A program made the position numbers and the translations under genes. Below are positions 17,095 through 26,310 of a DNA stretch of 64,000 nucleotides, piece after piece; position 1 is the first letter of the stretch, and the number at the start of each line of letters is the position of its first letter. The notes under the pieces are model-generated. The model saw only the letters and a program-made list of their open reading frames with translations, had not been told where the DNA came from and made no database searches. The DNA is from Streptomyces antarcticus (lineage in GTDB: Bacteria > Actinomycetota > Actinomycetes > Streptomycetales > Streptomycetaceae): NCBI RefSeq assembly GCF_026627255.1, contig NZ_JAPNLM010000023.1, forward strand, positions 62,001 through 126,000. Reading direction: 5' to 3'.

Positions 17095-18687
17095 TCAGAC
17101 CGCCCCGGCTCCGGTCAGGGAGCGGACCTCGGTCTCCGCGTGCTTCCTCTCGTCGGGCTCCTCGCCCGACGTGACGGTGCCCAGCCAGCCCGCCAGGAAG
17201 CCCAGGGGGATCGAGACGATCCCGGGGTTCTGGAGCGGGAAGAGCTGGAAGTCCACCCCTGGGAAGAGCGACTCCGGGCTGCCGGACACCACCGGCGAGA
17301 CCAGGACCAGCAGGACCGCCGGAACGAGCCCGCCGTACACCGACCAGACGGCCCCCCGCGTCGTGAATCCGCGCCAGAACAGCGAGTACAGCAGCACCGG
17401 CAGGTTGGCCGACGCGGCCACCGCGAAGGCCAGCCCCACCAGGAAGGCCACGTTCAGGTCCTGGGCGAGCAGCCCGAGGGCGATCGCCACCGCCCCGATC
17501 CCGACGGCGGCGGCCCGGGCCACGGCCACCTCGCTGCGCTGCCGGGCGTGCCGGCGCTTGAGGGATGCGTACAGGTCGTGGGCGACGGACGCCGACGAGG
17601 CCAGGGTGATCCCCGCGACCACGGCGAGGATGGTGGCGAAGGCGATGGCGGCCACGAAGGCGAAGAGCACCGCGCCCCCGGTGGAACCGGCGCCCCCGCC
17701 GAGGAAGGCGGCGAGCAGCGGCACGGCCGTGTTCCCGGAGGCGTTGGAGGCCCGCACCGCGTCGGGGCCCACCAGAGCGGCGGCCCCGAAGCCGAGCACG
17801 ATGGTCATCAGGTAGAAGCCGCCGATGAGCCCGATCGCCCAGACCACCGACCGGCGGGCCGCGCGCGCCGTGGGCACGGTGTAGAAGCGCGACAGGATGT
17901 GCGGCAGCCCGGCGGTCCCGAGGACCAGCGCGAGTCCGAGGCTCATGAAGTCGATGCGGGCGGTCCAGTCCCCGCCGTACTTCAGGCCCGGTCCCAGGAA
18001 GCGCGCCCCGTGCCCGCTGCGGTCGGCGGCGCTGGTGAGCAGCTGGTCGAAGTTCCCGTGGAAGCGGAGCAGTACGAGCACGGTCAGGGTGATCGCCCCG
18101 CCCATCAGCAGCACGGCCTTGACGATCTGGATCCAGGTGGTGGCCCGCATCCCGCCGAAGGACACGTAGACGACCATCAGCGCGCCGACCCCGATCACGG
18201 TCAGCGTGCGGGCGGCGGCGCTCGAACTGCCGAGCAGCAGGCCGACCAGGCTGCCCGCGCCGACCATCTGCGCGATGAGGTAGAGCACCGAGACGACGAC
18301 CGAGGAGGTGCCGGCCGCGATCCGCACCGGCCGCTCGCTCATCCGGGCGGCGACCACGTCGGCGAGGGTGAAGCGGCCGCAGTTGCGGACGAGTTCGGCG
18401 ACCAGGAAGAGCACCACCAGCCAGGCGACGAGGAAGCCCACCGAGTACAGCAGGCCGTCGTAACCGAAGAGGGCGATCAGTCCGGAGATGCCGAGGAAGG
18501 AGGCGGCGGACATGTAGTCCCCCGCGATGGCGAAACCGTTCTCCATGGGCGAGAACAGGCGCCCGCCCGCGTAGAACTCCTCCGGCGAACCGTGCCGGTT
18601 CCGGCTGACCCAGGTGGTGATGCCCAGGGTGACGGCGATGAAGACGCTGAAGAGGATCAGCGCGAGGGTCTGGTGCTCGGTGGTCAC
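17095..18687 (-). CDS. Sodium:solute symporter, acetate/monocarboxylate type
   Basis: 530-residue SSS-family transporter with about 13 hydrophobic segments and no signal cleavage site. It keeps the family hallmark near the N-terminus (EEFYAGGRLFSPMENGFAIAGDYMSAASFLG) and resembles ActP/MctC-type acetate or pyruvate permeases. It overlaps the DUF485 gene by four bases (ATGA), the arrangement typical of actP with its small DUF485 partner. It probably imports a short monocarboxylate with Na+ or H+. The CitAB-like pair ends 106 bases away, tail to tail. Confidence 0.9.
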   Translation of the reverse strand: MTTEHQTLALILFSVFIAVTLGITTWVSRNRHGSPEEFYAGGRLFSPMENGFAIAGDYMSAASFLGISGLIALFGYDGLLYSVGFLVAWLVVLFLVAELVRNCGRFTLADVVAARMSERPVRIAAGTSSVVVSVLYLIAQMVGAGSLVGLLLGSSSAAARTLTVIGVGALMVVYVSFGGMRATTWIQIVKAVLLMGGAITLTVLVLLRFHGNFDQLLTSAADRSGHGARFLGPGLKYGGDWTARIDFMSLGLALVLGTAGLPHILSRFYTVPTARAARRSVVWAIGLIGGFYLMTIVLGFGAAALVGPDAVRASNASGNTAVPLLAAFLGGGAGSTGGAVLFAFVAAIAFATILAVVAGITLASSASVAHDLYASLKRRHARQRSEVAVARAAAVGIGAVAIALGLLAQDLNVAFLVGLAFAVAASANLPVLLYSLFWRGFTTRGAVWSVYGGLVPAVLLVLVSPVVSGSPESLFPGVDFQLFPLQNPGIVSIPLGFLAGWLGTVTSGEEPDERKHAETEVRSLTGAGAV

Positions 18688-19169
18688 CGGCCGCTCCCCC
18701 TCGCCCGGCTCCGTTCCTGGCCGCGCTCCTGCTCGAAGACGGTCCAGCGCAGGTCGAGGGCGGCCCGGTCCCGGCGCAGCCGCGCGTGCCGGGCGTACGC
18801 CCAGGTCAGCAGGAAGGTGCTGAGAAACTGTCCGAGCCCCGCCAGCATGGCCACGTTGACGGCGCCGACCACGGGCCGGGCCATGAGGCCGGGCGCCGCG
18901 GTGGCGGCGACCACGTAGGCCACGTACCAGAGGAAGAAGCCGGCGGTCGCGGGGACGACGAACCCGCGGTAGCGGCTGCGGACTTCCTGGAAGGCGGCGC
19001 TCCGCTGCACTTCGAGGTAGATGTCGGACGCGCCGGGCGCGGGCCGGCCTCCGGGGGCCGGGCTCGGCGGGGACGTTTCCTCACCCTCACCCCAGCCGAC
19101 GGCCAGCGCGTCGTACCAGGGGTCGTCCAGCCGGATCGTTCCGGCATCGCGACCTGCGTGCTTGTCCAC
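18684..19169 (-). CDS. DUF485 membrane protein
   Basis: 161 residues. A disordered N-terminal 50 residues rich in Pro, Gly and Glu precedes the DUF485 core (SAAFQEVRSRYRGFVVPATAGFF) with two membrane helices (about 74-92 and 105-125) and a basic C-terminal tail. Such proteins are encoded with acetate-type SSS symporters and are thought to form an accessory subunit. Its stop overlaps the symporter start by four bases. The N-terminal extension is longer than in E. coli YjcH. Confidence 0.9.
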   Translation of the reverse strand: MDKHAGRDAGTIRLDDPWYDALAVGWGEGEETSPPSPAPGGRPAPGASDIYLEVQRSAAFQEVRSRYRGFVVPATAGFFLWYVAYVVAATAAPGLMARPVVGAVNVAMLAGLGQFLSTFLLTWAYARHARLRRDRAALDLRWTVFEQERGQERSRARGSGR

Positions 19170-19247
19170 CGAACTCTCCTTGTCCGCCGCCGCATTGGCC
19201 GCGTGCCCACAAGGATGTGCTCAATGGCCGCTTTCCGGACTGGTGTC

Positions 19248-19291
19248 CCGGCGCTCTTCACTCCTTCAGGTGATGGAGTGAAGAGCGCCGG
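19248..19291 (-). terminator. Terminator of parE
   Basis: A perfect 17-base stem (19248-19264 with 19275-19291) and 10-base loop, 46 bases past the parE stop. It lies upstream of the DUF485 start at 19169, which needs a promoter in the remaining 80 bases. Confidence 0.85.
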
Positions 19292-19337
19292 TGTGCCGTG
19301 GCTTCGCGCGTGCCGGTGTCCGGCGCCGGGCGCCCGG

Positions 19338-21458
19338 TCAGGCGTCGATGCGCGAGCGGTCCAGCGTCGCCGCGGAGCTGGTGATGAACTCCTTGCGCGG
19401 GGCCACCTCGTTGCCCATGAGCAGGTCGAAGACCTGCTCGGCCCCGTCCAGGTCGCCGATGTTGATCCGGCGCAGGGTGCGGAAGCGGGGGTCCATGGTG
19501 GTCTCCGCCAGCTGGTCCGCGTCCATCTCGCCGAGGCCCTTGTAGCGCTGGATCGAGTCCTTGTACCGGATGTTCTTGCGCTGGTACTCGAGCAGGGTCT
19601 GGCGCAGCTCGTTGTCCGAGTACGTGTAGACGTACTTGTCCTGGCCCTTCTTCGGCTGGACCAGCTCGATCCGGTGCAGCGGCGGCACGGCCGCGAAGAC
19701 CCGGCCCGCCTGGACCATCGGCCGCATGTAGCGCTGGAAGAGCGTGAGCAGCAGGCAGCGGATGTGCGCGCCGTCGACATCGGCGTCGACGAGCAGGACG
19801 ATCTTCCCGTAGCGGGCGGCGTCGATGTCGAAGGTCCGGCCCGAGCCGGCTCCTATGACCTGGATGATCGCCCCGCACTCGGTGTTCTTGAGCATGTCCG
19901 AGACCGACGACTTCTGGACGTTGAGGATCTTGCCGCGGATGGGCAGGAGCGCCTGGAACTCGGAGTTCCGCGCCAGTTTGGCGGTGCCCAGGGCGGAGTC
20001 GCCCTCGACGATGAAGAGCTCGCTGCGCTCCACGTCGTCGCTGCGGCAGTCGGCCAGCTTGGCGGGGAGCGACGAGGACTCCAGCGCGGTCTTGCGGCGC
20101 TGGGCCTCCTTGTGCTGGCGGGCCGCGATCCGGGTGCGGGCGGCCGCGACGATCTTCTCCATCACGGAGCGCGCCTGCTGCTTGTCGTCACGCTTGGTGG
20201 AGGTCAGGAAGGCCTTGAGCTCCTTGGCCACCACGGCGGCGACGATCCGGGCGGCCGCGGAGGTGCCGAGCACCTCCTTGGTCTGGCCCTCGAACTGCGG
20301 CTCGGCGAGGCGGACGGTGACGACGGCCGTCATGCCCTCCATCGCGTCGTCCTTGACCACGTCGTCCTCGGCCACGCGCAGCAGCTTCGCGGAGCGCAGC
20401 ACCTCGTTCACGGTCTTGGCGACCGAGCGCTCGAAGCCGGACATGTGGGTGCCGCCCTTGGGGGTGGCGATGATGTTCACGAAGGACTTGACGTTGGTCT
20501 CGTACCCCGTGCCCCAGCGCAGAGCGATGTCCACCCCGAGTTCGCGGGTGACCTCGGCGGGGGTCATGTGGCCGCGGTCGTCCAGGACCGGCACGGTCTC
20601 CTTGAAGGAGCCGGTGCCGGTGAGGCGCAGCACGTCACAGACGGCCTTGTCCTGGGCGAGGTACTCGCAGAACTCGCTGATCCCCCCGTCGAAGCGGAAG
20701 GTCTCCTCCGTCTTGCCGGAGCCCTCGAGGCCCCGCTCGTCGCGCACGACCAGGGTCAGGCCCGGGACGAGGAAGGCGGTCTGGCGGGCGCGCTGGTAGA
20801 GCGTCTCCAGGTTGAGCCGGGCGTCCTTGAGGAAGATCTGCCGGTCGGCCCAGTAGCGGACCCGGGTTCCGGTGCGGCCCTTGGGGACCCGCTTGGCCTT
20901 GCGCAGGCCGTTGGCGGGGTCGAAGGGGCTGTCGGGGCCCTGCTCGGTGAACATCCCGGGGACGCCGCGGCGGAAGCTGATGGCGTGCGTCGCGCTGTTG
21001 CGGTCGACCTCGACGTCCAGGCGGGCGGAGAGGGCGTTGACCACGGAGGCGCCGACGCCGTGCAGGCCGCCGGAGGCCGCGTACGAGCCGCCTCCGAACT
21101 TGCCGCCGGCGTGCAGCTTGGTCATGACGACCTCGATGCCGGACAGGCCCGTCTTGGGCTCGACGTCCACGGGGATGCCGCGGCCGTTGTCCCGGACCTC
21201 CACGGAGGCGTCCTCGTGGAGGATGACCTCGATGTGGTCGCAGTAGCCGCCCAGGGCCTCGTCAACGGAATTGTCGATGATCTCCCACAGGCAGTGCATG
21301 AGGCCCCGGCTGTCGGTGGACCCGATATACATGCCGGGGCGCTTGCGGACGGCCTCCAGCCCTTCGAGGACGAGCAGGTGCCGCGCGGTGTAGTTGGAAC
21401 CGTCCCGGTCTGCTCCGGACAGCAGCGCGCTGGAAGGCACGGACATGTCGGCGGTCAC
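19338..21458 (-). CDS. parE: DNA topoisomerase IV subunit B (ParE, GyrB-like)
   Basis: 706 residues. ATPase subunit of the type II topoisomerase that unlinks replicated chromosomes. Motifs in order: GHKL ATPase (EIIDNSVDEA, DNGRGIPV, GGLHGVGASVVNALS), transducer domain with the conserved Lys-rich turn, TOPRIM with VEGDSA and LLVDADVDGAHI, and the C-terminal KGLGEMDADQL. The start is taken at the GTG at 21458 because GAGGAG lies eight bases upstream; an ATG at 21446 is the alternative. About 235 upstream codons in frame are non-coding in character. The parC subunit is not in this window. Confidence 0.93.
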   Translation of the reverse strand: MTADMSVPSSALLSGADRDGSNYTARHLLVLEGLEAVRKRPGMYIGSTDSRGLMHCLWEIIDNSVDEALGGYCDHIEVILHEDASVEVRDNGRGIPVDVEPKTGLSGIEVVMTKLHAGGKFGGGSYAASGGLHGVGASVVNALSARLDVEVDRNSATHAISFRRGVPGMFTEQGPDSPFDPANGLRKAKRVPKGRTGTRVRYWADRQIFLKDARLNLETLYQRARQTAFLVPGLTLVVRDERGLEGSGKTEETFRFDGGISEFCEYLAQDKAVCDVLRLTGTGSFKETVPVLDDRGHMTPAEVTRELGVDIALRWGTGYETNVKSFVNIIATPKGGTHMSGFERSVAKTVNEVLRSAKLLRVAEDDVVKDDAMEGMTAVVTVRLAEPQFEGQTKEVLGTSAAARIVAAVVAKELKAFLTSTKRDDKQQARSVMEKIVAAARTRIAARQHKEAQRRKTALESSSLPAKLADCRSDDVERSELFIVEGDSALGTAKLARNSEFQALLPIRGKILNVQKSSVSDMLKNTECGAIIQVIGAGSGRTFDIDAARYGKIVLLVDADVDGAHIRCLLLTLFQRYMRPMVQAGRVFAAVPPLHRIELVQPKKGQDKYVYTYSDNELRQTLLEYQRKNIRYKDSIQRYKGLGEMDADQLAETTMDPRFRTLRRINIGDLDGAEQVFDLLMGNEVAPRKEFITSSAATLDRSRIDA

Positions 21459-21905
21459 GCAGTTCGCTCCTCGCTGAATTTCTTTTCTGGCCCGGCCGGG
21501 CACAGGGGTGGCTTGCTTGCCGGTCGAAGGGTACCGAGGCCTGGTAGAGCCGATGTAACGCCACCCTCGCGAGCCGCTCAGCCTAGTGCAGATCCGCACG
21601 GATGTTCGATCCCCCGTGAGGGTGAAGCAAACATCACGTTCCCTTCCAGGCATGAACCATTTAGTGTTCGGGCACGTCCTCATGAACAACCTGGCACTCA
21701 CGCCGGGGAGGATGGAACTGCAAGAAGCCAACGACTGACAACGCGAAACCGTAAAGCAACGCAATACGGCTCCTTCGCCGCCAACCGGCAACAGCCGGCC
21801 AGCTTCGGAAGGAAGTTTCGAGGAAAAGCCGCGAGCGGGAACGTTTTCGGCCTGGTTGGATGTTGACCCTGGTACGACAGCTCGTCGAGCTAGAGAAGAG
21901 GCGAC
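21459..21905. other. Intergenic region parE / DUF7455 gene (447 bases)
   Basis: Divergent promoter region. It has a lower-GC middle (21590-21680) and TTGACC at 21863-21868 upstream of the DUF7455 gene, but no well-spaced -10. The long open frame running through it on the minus strand has no coding character. I see no RNA gene. Confidence 0.5.
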
Positions 21906-22142
21906 GTGACTACTGTTCTGACACCCGCGACCCCGCTGACGGCCGCTGACCGATGCGACCGTTGCGGCGCCCAGGCATATCTGCGCGTCGTCCTGCTGAG
22001 CGGCGGTGAACTGCTCTTCTGCGCCCACCACGGTCGCAAGTTCGAGCCGGAACTCAAGAAGATCGCCGCGGAAATACAGGATGAGACCGAGCGGCTCACG
22101 TCCGCTCCGGCAGCGGCTGCCGCCGAACCCGAGGACCGCTGA
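21906..22142 (+). CDS. Small zinc-ribbon-like protein, DUF7455
   Basis: 78 residues. It shows a likely metal site, CDRCGAQAY followed by FCAHHGRKF (Cys-X2-Cys and Cys-X2-His), then a charged helix EPELKKIAAEIQDETERL and an Ala-rich tail. The GTG start at 21906 has GAAGAGG upstream. This protein is conserved beside parE and hrdB in actinobacteria as far as I recall, but its function is unknown. It could be a small regulator binding DNA, RNA or a protein; nothing in the sequence decides. Confidence 0.85.
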   Translation: MTTVLTPATPLTAADRCDRCGAQAYLRVVLLSGGELLFCAHHGRKFEPELKKIAAEIQDETERLTSAPAAAAAEPEDR

Positions 22143-22192
22143 CACAAGGCCTACACCTCGCATCCGACGAGCCAGGACCGGCCAGGCCGGTC

Positions 22193-22281
22193 GACGGGCG
22201 TCACCCCTGTGACCCGGGGATGGCGCCCGTCCTCATGCCCCGAATCGGACGAGGGGCGTGCCTGACGGCGCGCCCCTCGTC
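22193..22281. terminator. Two hairpins between convergent genes
   Basis: GACGGGCG (22193-22200) pairs with CGCCCGTC (22224-22231). An 11-base stem GACGAGGGGCG (22248-22258) pairs with 22271-22281. They lie between the DUF7455 gene (plus) and the protease gene (minus) and probably end both transcripts. Confidence 0.65.
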
Positions 22282-22354
22282 GGTGTGTCCCCCGGCTCCG
22301 CCGGCGACGCCGGGCGTCTTGGACGGAGGCCCGACCGGTGCCCCCGGCGTCCGC

Positions 22355-23290
22355 CTACTCGCCCCCCGCTGCGGCGTGCCCCCGTGCGACCCCCACAGCC
22401 CCCTCGGAGGGCCTCCCGGCCTCCCGCGCGCCCTCTCGGTCACCGGCCCGCCGCGAGCCGCTCTCCGAGCCCGTCACGAAGTCGGTCAGCGGCGCGATCC
22501 GCGTGTACACCCCCGGGCTGTCTGCGCGCCCGCAGCCCCGCCCCCACGACACCAGCCCGATGAGCCGCCCACCGGCCACCAGCGGGCCTCCGCTGTCCCC
22601 CTGGCAGGCGTCCTTGCCGCCCTGCCCGTCCCCCGCGCACACCATGGACTCCGCCCGGTACTGCCCGTCGGCGTCCCCCGGGTAGGCCCGCCCGCAGACC
22701 TCGTCCGCCAGTACGGTCACCCGCGCCGCCCGGAGCCCGTACGCGTAGTCACCGAAGCCGCTGGTGTCGCCCCACCCGTACACGGCCGCCTCGGTGCCGG
22801 GCTCGTAGGCGGGGTGCCCCGTTCCGGCCATCGGGAGCACGTAGTGGGCCGGCACCGCCTCGGCGAGGTCCAGTACGGCGAGGTCCCCGGCGTTGCTGGC
22901 GGGATCGTAGGCGGGGTTCACCTTGGCGCCGCGCACCGCGATCTCGCGGCCGTCGGCCGCCCGAAGCTCGGTGCGCCCGGCGACGACCCGGAGGTCCGCG
23001 ACGGACTCGACGGGGCCGCCCAGCACCTCGCGGCCCAGGCAGTGGGCCGCCGTCAGCACCTTCGCCGGGGCCACGATGACGCCCCCGCAGAACTGCCCGC
23101 CCCGCGTACCCCCGAACCGGTCACGGCTGGCGAGGGCCACGACCCAGGGGCTGTCGGCGACCTTCACCGGCTTTCCGCCGATCACCACGCTGTCGGCGGC
23201 CGCCCGCGGTGCCTGGGCCAGCGGCGCCGCGGCCGCGCCCGCCGCCAAGGTCAGCGCGCCCGCCAGAGCGCGGGCAAAGGGACGACGCAT
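22355..23290 (-). CDS. Secreted trypsin-like serine protease (S1A)
   Basis: 311 residues with Sec signal peptide (1-32, ending PRAAA). Catalytic triad H83 (LTAAHC), D136 (GDLAVLDL) and S233 (GDSGGP); D227 six residues before the Ser predicts cleavage after Arg or Lys. Cys pairs around the His and Ser are kept. A 40-residue hydrophilic tail (GSRRAGDREG...) after the protease fold is unusual and may be disordered. The ATG at 23290 has AGGAGG five bases upstream. It is extracellular; the mature N-terminus may need processing at VIGGKP. It lies between parE/DUF7455 and hrdB, with no functional link evident. Confidence 0.93.
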   Translation of the reverse strand: MRRPFARALAGALTLAAGAAAAPLAQAPRAAADSVVIGGKPVKVADSPWVVALASRDRFGGTRGGQFCGGVIVAPAKVLTAAHCLGREVLGGPVESVADLRVVAGRTELRAADGREIAVRGAKVNPAYDPASNAGDLAVLDLAEAVPAHYVLPMAGTGHPAYEPGTEAAVYGWGDTSGFGDYAYGLRAARVTVLADEVCGRAYPGDADGQYRAESMVCAGDGQGGKDACQGDSGGPLVAGGRLIGLVSWGRGCGRADSPGVYTRIAPLTDFVTGSESGSRRAGDREGAREAGRPSEGAVGVARGHAAAGGE

Positions 23291-23338
23291 GAGGCCTCCT
23301 GACTCCGAGTGTGCATGACTCCACCCAGAGTGGGATGC

Positions 23339-23370
23339 CCGGTGGCCGTGCGCACCCGCGCGGCCACCGG
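23339..23370 (-). terminator. Terminator of hrdB
   Basis: A 10-base stem CCGGTGGCCG (23339-23348) with CGGCCACCGG (23361-23370), extended inward by GC pairs, 17 bases past the hrdB stop. Confidence 0.75.
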
Positions 23371-23387
23371 CGACCGGTCCCCGCCGC

Positions 23388-24959
23388 TCAGTCCAGGTAG
23401 TCGCGCAGCACCTGGGAACGGGAGGGGTGGCGCAGCTTCGACATCGTCTTGGACTCGATCTGGCGGATCCGCTCGCGCGTGACCCCGTAGACCTTGCCGA
23501 TCTCGTCGAGGGTTTTGGGCTGGCCGTCGGTGAGGCCGAAGCGCATGGAGACCACACCGGCCTCGCGCTCGCTCAGGGTGTCCAGCACGGAGTGCAGCTG
23601 CTCCTGCAGGAGCGTGAAGCTCACGGCGTCGGCCGGGACGACCGCCTCGGAGTCCTCGATCAGGTCGCCGAACTCGCTGTCGCCGTCCTCGCCGAGCGGC
23701 GTGTGCAGGGAGATGGGCTCGCGGCCGTACTTCTGGACCTCGATGACCTTCTCGGGGGTCATGTCGAGTTCCTTGGCCAGCTCCTCCGGGGTGGGCTCGC
23801 GGCCCAGGTCCTGGAGCATCTGGCGCTGCACGCGGGCGAGCTTGTTGATGACCTCGACCATGTGCACCGGGATACGGATGGTGCGGGCCTGGTCGGCCAT
23901 GGCCCGGGTGATCGCCTGCCGGATCCACCACGTGGCGTACGTGGAGAACTTGTAGCCCTTGGTGTAGTCGAACTTCTCCACGGCGCGGATCAGACCCAGG
24001 TTTCCCTCCTGGATCAGGTCCAGGAAGAGCATGCCGCGGCCGGTGTAGCGCTTGGCGAGGGAGACCACGAGGCGGAGGTTGGCCTCCAGCAGGTGGTTCT
24101 TCGCGCGGCGGCCGTCCTCGGCGATGATCTCCAGCTCGCGCTTGAGCTTGGGGGCCAGCTTGTCGGAGTTCGCCAGCTTGTCCTCGCCGAACAGGCCCGC
24201 CTCGATCCGCTTGGCGAGCTCCACCTCCTGCTCGGCGTTGAGGAGCGGCACCTTGCCGATCTGCTTGAGGTAGTCCTTGACCGGGTCGGCCGTCGCGCCG
24301 GCGACCACGACCTGCTGGGCGGGGGCGTCGTCCTCGTCGTCGGAGATGACGAAGCCCTTGTTCTCCCCGCCCTCCTCCTCTTCGTCGGACTCGCCCTTGG
24401 CGGCCTCGGGATTCTCTTCCGAGGACTCCTCGCCGTCGTCGGAGTCCTTCTTGGACGCGGTCTTCTTCGCCGCCGTCTTCTTGGCAGCGGTCTTCCTGGC
24501 GGGTGCGGCCTTCTTGGCCGTGGCCTTCTTCGCCGCCGTCTTCTTGGCGGCGGGCTCGGTTCCGGTCTCCTCCGCCACCGCGTCCGCGGTGTCCGGGTCC
24601 GTCGTGGCGGCCGCCGGTGCTGCGGCCGTCGCGGTGGACTGCGCCGCCGTCGTCTTCGCCGCGACGGTCCTGGTCGCCGTCCGCTTGGCCGGAGTCTTCG
24701 CTGCGACGCTCTTGCGGGTGGTGCGCTTGGGCGACTCCGCGGCACTGACCATCAGCGTCACACCCTCTTCCTCGAGGATCTGGTTGAGGCTGCGCAGAAC
24801 ATTCTTCCACTGGGTCGCAGGAATCTGGTCAGCCTCGAAGGCCCGACGCACGTCATCGCCGGCGATCTGCCCCTCGGCCTTGCCCCGCTCGATGAGCGCC
24901 ATCACAGACTCGGAATCGGCGATCTCCGACGGGAGCGTACGGGATGTGCTGGCCGACAC
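23388..24959 (-). CDS. hrdB: Principal RNA polymerase sigma factor HrdB
   Basis: 523 residues, essential housekeeping sigma-70. The N-terminal domain matches Streptomyces HrdB as I know it (SASTSRTLPSEIADSES...). Then comes a Lys/Ala-rich region (about 75-170) with KKTAAKK-type repeats and an acidic stretch. Regions 1.2-4 follow: DPVKDYLKQIG, NLRLVVSLAKRYTGRGM, GLIRAVEKFDYTKGYKFSTYATWWIRQAI, and region 4.2 TLDEIGKVYGVTRERIRQIE. The GTG at 24959 is the start, with GAGAGG upstream. The 463-base leader upstream contains an AGGTCA-N5-TGACCT palindrome. Confidence 0.97.
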   Translation of the reverse strand: MSASTSRTLPSEIADSESVMALIERGKAEGQIAGDDVRRAFEADQIPATQWKNVLRSLNQILEEEGVTLMVSAAESPKRTTRKSVAAKTPAKRTATRTVAAKTTAAQSTATAAAPAAATTDPDTADAVAEETGTEPAAKKTAAKKATAKKAAPARKTAAKKTAAKKTASKKDSDDGEESSEENPEAAKGESDEEEEGGENKGFVISDDEDDAPAQQVVVAGATADPVKDYLKQIGKVPLLNAEQEVELAKRIEAGLFGEDKLANSDKLAPKLKRELEIIAEDGRRAKNHLLEANLRLVVSLAKRYTGRGMLFLDLIQEGNLGLIRAVEKFDYTKGYKFSTYATWWIRQAITRAMADQARTIRIPVHMVEVINKLARVQRQMLQDLGREPTPEELAKELDMTPEKVIEVQKYGREPISLHTPLGEDGDSEFGDLIEDSEAVVPADAVSFTLLQEQLHSVLDTLSEREAGVVSMRFGLTDGQPKTLDEIGKVYGVTRERIRQIESKTMSKLRHPSRSQVLRDYLD

Positions 24960-25422
24960 GAACAACCTCTCGGAACGATGGAAACGGCTTCCGACCCCGG
25001 GCCTGGTGGTGCTGGACCGGAGCCGACGACCACCGACTGGGGATGGGCCGGCGGCGCGGGCAGGGGCCGGGGAGCTTCGCAGCACCCCAAGGGCTGCTGC
25101 ATTCCCTCCGTCGGCCATCACCTCTTAGGTCATCGCGTGACCTCGCGGAGCGTTACGCCCAATCTTCGTGGCCCGAGTCACACCCCGTATGCGCTCATCG
25201 CGGTCATACGGCCATACGCCCCGGTTCCGGCACGGCCACGACCCGGTCGCCGCACGGCCTCACACGCGAGCGCCCGGCGGGGCCGGCGCGGACCTGGTGG
25301 GGCAGCCGGGGTCGGACACGGCCGCGACGGCATCGGCCGAACGGGGCCGGACGCCCGTGTCGCCGGACCCGACCGGGCCCGGCGACATGTCGTACACCCC
25401 CGCGCCCCCGCGCGTCCGCCCG
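24960..25422. other. hrdB upstream region (463 bases)
   Basis: Long non-coding leader and promoter region of hrdB (minus strand), up to the stop of the FadR-type gene. It holds the perfect palindrome at 25127-25143. No sigma-R type GGAAT-N18-GTT promoter could be placed. I see no other gene. Confidence 0.6.
25127..25143. promoter_or_regulatory. Palindrome AGGTCA-N5-TGACCT upstream of hrdB
   Basis: A perfect 6-base inverted repeat with spacer TCGCG, 168-184 bases upstream of the hrdB start. The size and spacing fit a dimeric regulator site. The binding protein is unknown. Confidence 0.45.
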
Positions 25423-26310
25423 TCAGTGCTCGCGCGGGGCGGGCACCACGCGCTCGACCTCCGGATGCACCGTCAGGAGCTGGCGCATGGCGTTCTCCGC
25501 GCCGAGCGCGTCACCGGCGGCGAGGGCCTCGACCATCCGCGCGTGGTGAGCCACGCAGGTCTCGCTCGGACGGTCACAGGCGGTGATGGGACTGCCGGAC
25601 ACCTGGAGGGCGGAGGAGACGATGCCGGAGAGGTGCTCCAGCATGCGGTTCGCGGCGACCTGGATGAGCAGCGCGTGGAACTCGTTGTCCGCGCGCGCGA
25701 AGGTGATGGAATCGCCCTGACCGAGGGCGTGGCCCATGATCTCGACCATGTCGGCGAGCCGCTGCTGGATGTCCGGGCGGCCGTGGCCGGCGGCGAGGCG
25801 GGCGGCGAGCGGTTCGATGGTCCAGCGGAGCTCGCCCAGCTCGCGGCGCTGCTCGTCGCGCTGGGGTCCGAAGGCGCGCCACTCGATGATGTCGGGGTCG
25901 AGCAGGTTCCAGTCGGCGACCGGGCGGACCCGGGTGCCGACGTTGGGGCGGGCGCTGACGAGGCCCTTGGCCTCCAGGACCCGCAGGGATTCGCGGACGA
26001 CCGTCCGGGAGACCTCGAAACGCTGGCCGATCTCCTCCGGGACCAGCGGACGGTCCGCGCCGAGGTCGCCGGAGACGATCATCTGGCCGAGCTGCTGGAC
26101 GAGTTGGCCGTGCAGTCCGCGGCCGCGGCTGCCCGCCGCGCGGCGGCCCACGCGGCTCAGCTCGACATCGGCGCCGTCCCAGTGTGGCGCTCCGACACGG
26201 TCGGACCCGGGGGTCTCCGCGTAGGGGTAGCGGTCGAGATCGCCCGGGCCGGCGAGGCCGGAGTCGGCATGGCGGGCGGCGGTCATCATGGTGTGCGCAA
26301 GGGTACTCAC
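25423..26310 (-). CDS. GntR-family regulator, FadR subgroup
   Basis: 295 residues. A variable N-terminal 60 residues precede a winged helix (about 65-130, RFEVSRTVVRESLRVLEAKGLVSARPNVGTRVRP) and an all-helical FCD effector domain with the usual metal-binding residues (D in RADNEFH, H in AHHARM). The phrase WNLLDPDIIEWR is typical of the sugar-acid/DgoR-like branch, so the ligand may be a sugar acid; this is inference. The GTG at 26310 has AAAGGA upstream; the 28 codons before it are excluded. An ACGA-CTTA-TCGT inverted repeat at 26398-26409 could be its own operator. No metabolic gene adjoins it. Confidence 0.88.
   Translation of the reverse strand: MSTLAHTMMTAARHADSGLAGPGDLDRYPYAETPGSDRVGAPHWDGADVELSRVGRRAAGSRGRGLHGQLVQQLGQMIVSGDLGADRPLVPEEIGQRFEVSRTVVRESLRVLEAKGLVSARPNVGTRVRPVADWNLLDPDIIEWRAFGPQRDEQRRELGELRWTIEPLAARLAAGHGRPDIQQRLADMVEIMGHALGQGDSITFARADNEFHALLIQVAANRMLEHLSGIVSSALQVSGSPITACDRPSETCVAHHARMVEALAAGDALGAENAMRQLLTVHPEVERVVPAPREH

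Noticed and set aside
25060..25140. Sigma-R dependent promoter (GGAAT-N18-GTT) for hrdB
   Set aside because: A GGGAAT is present on the minus strand near 25105, but no GTT follows at the required spacing.
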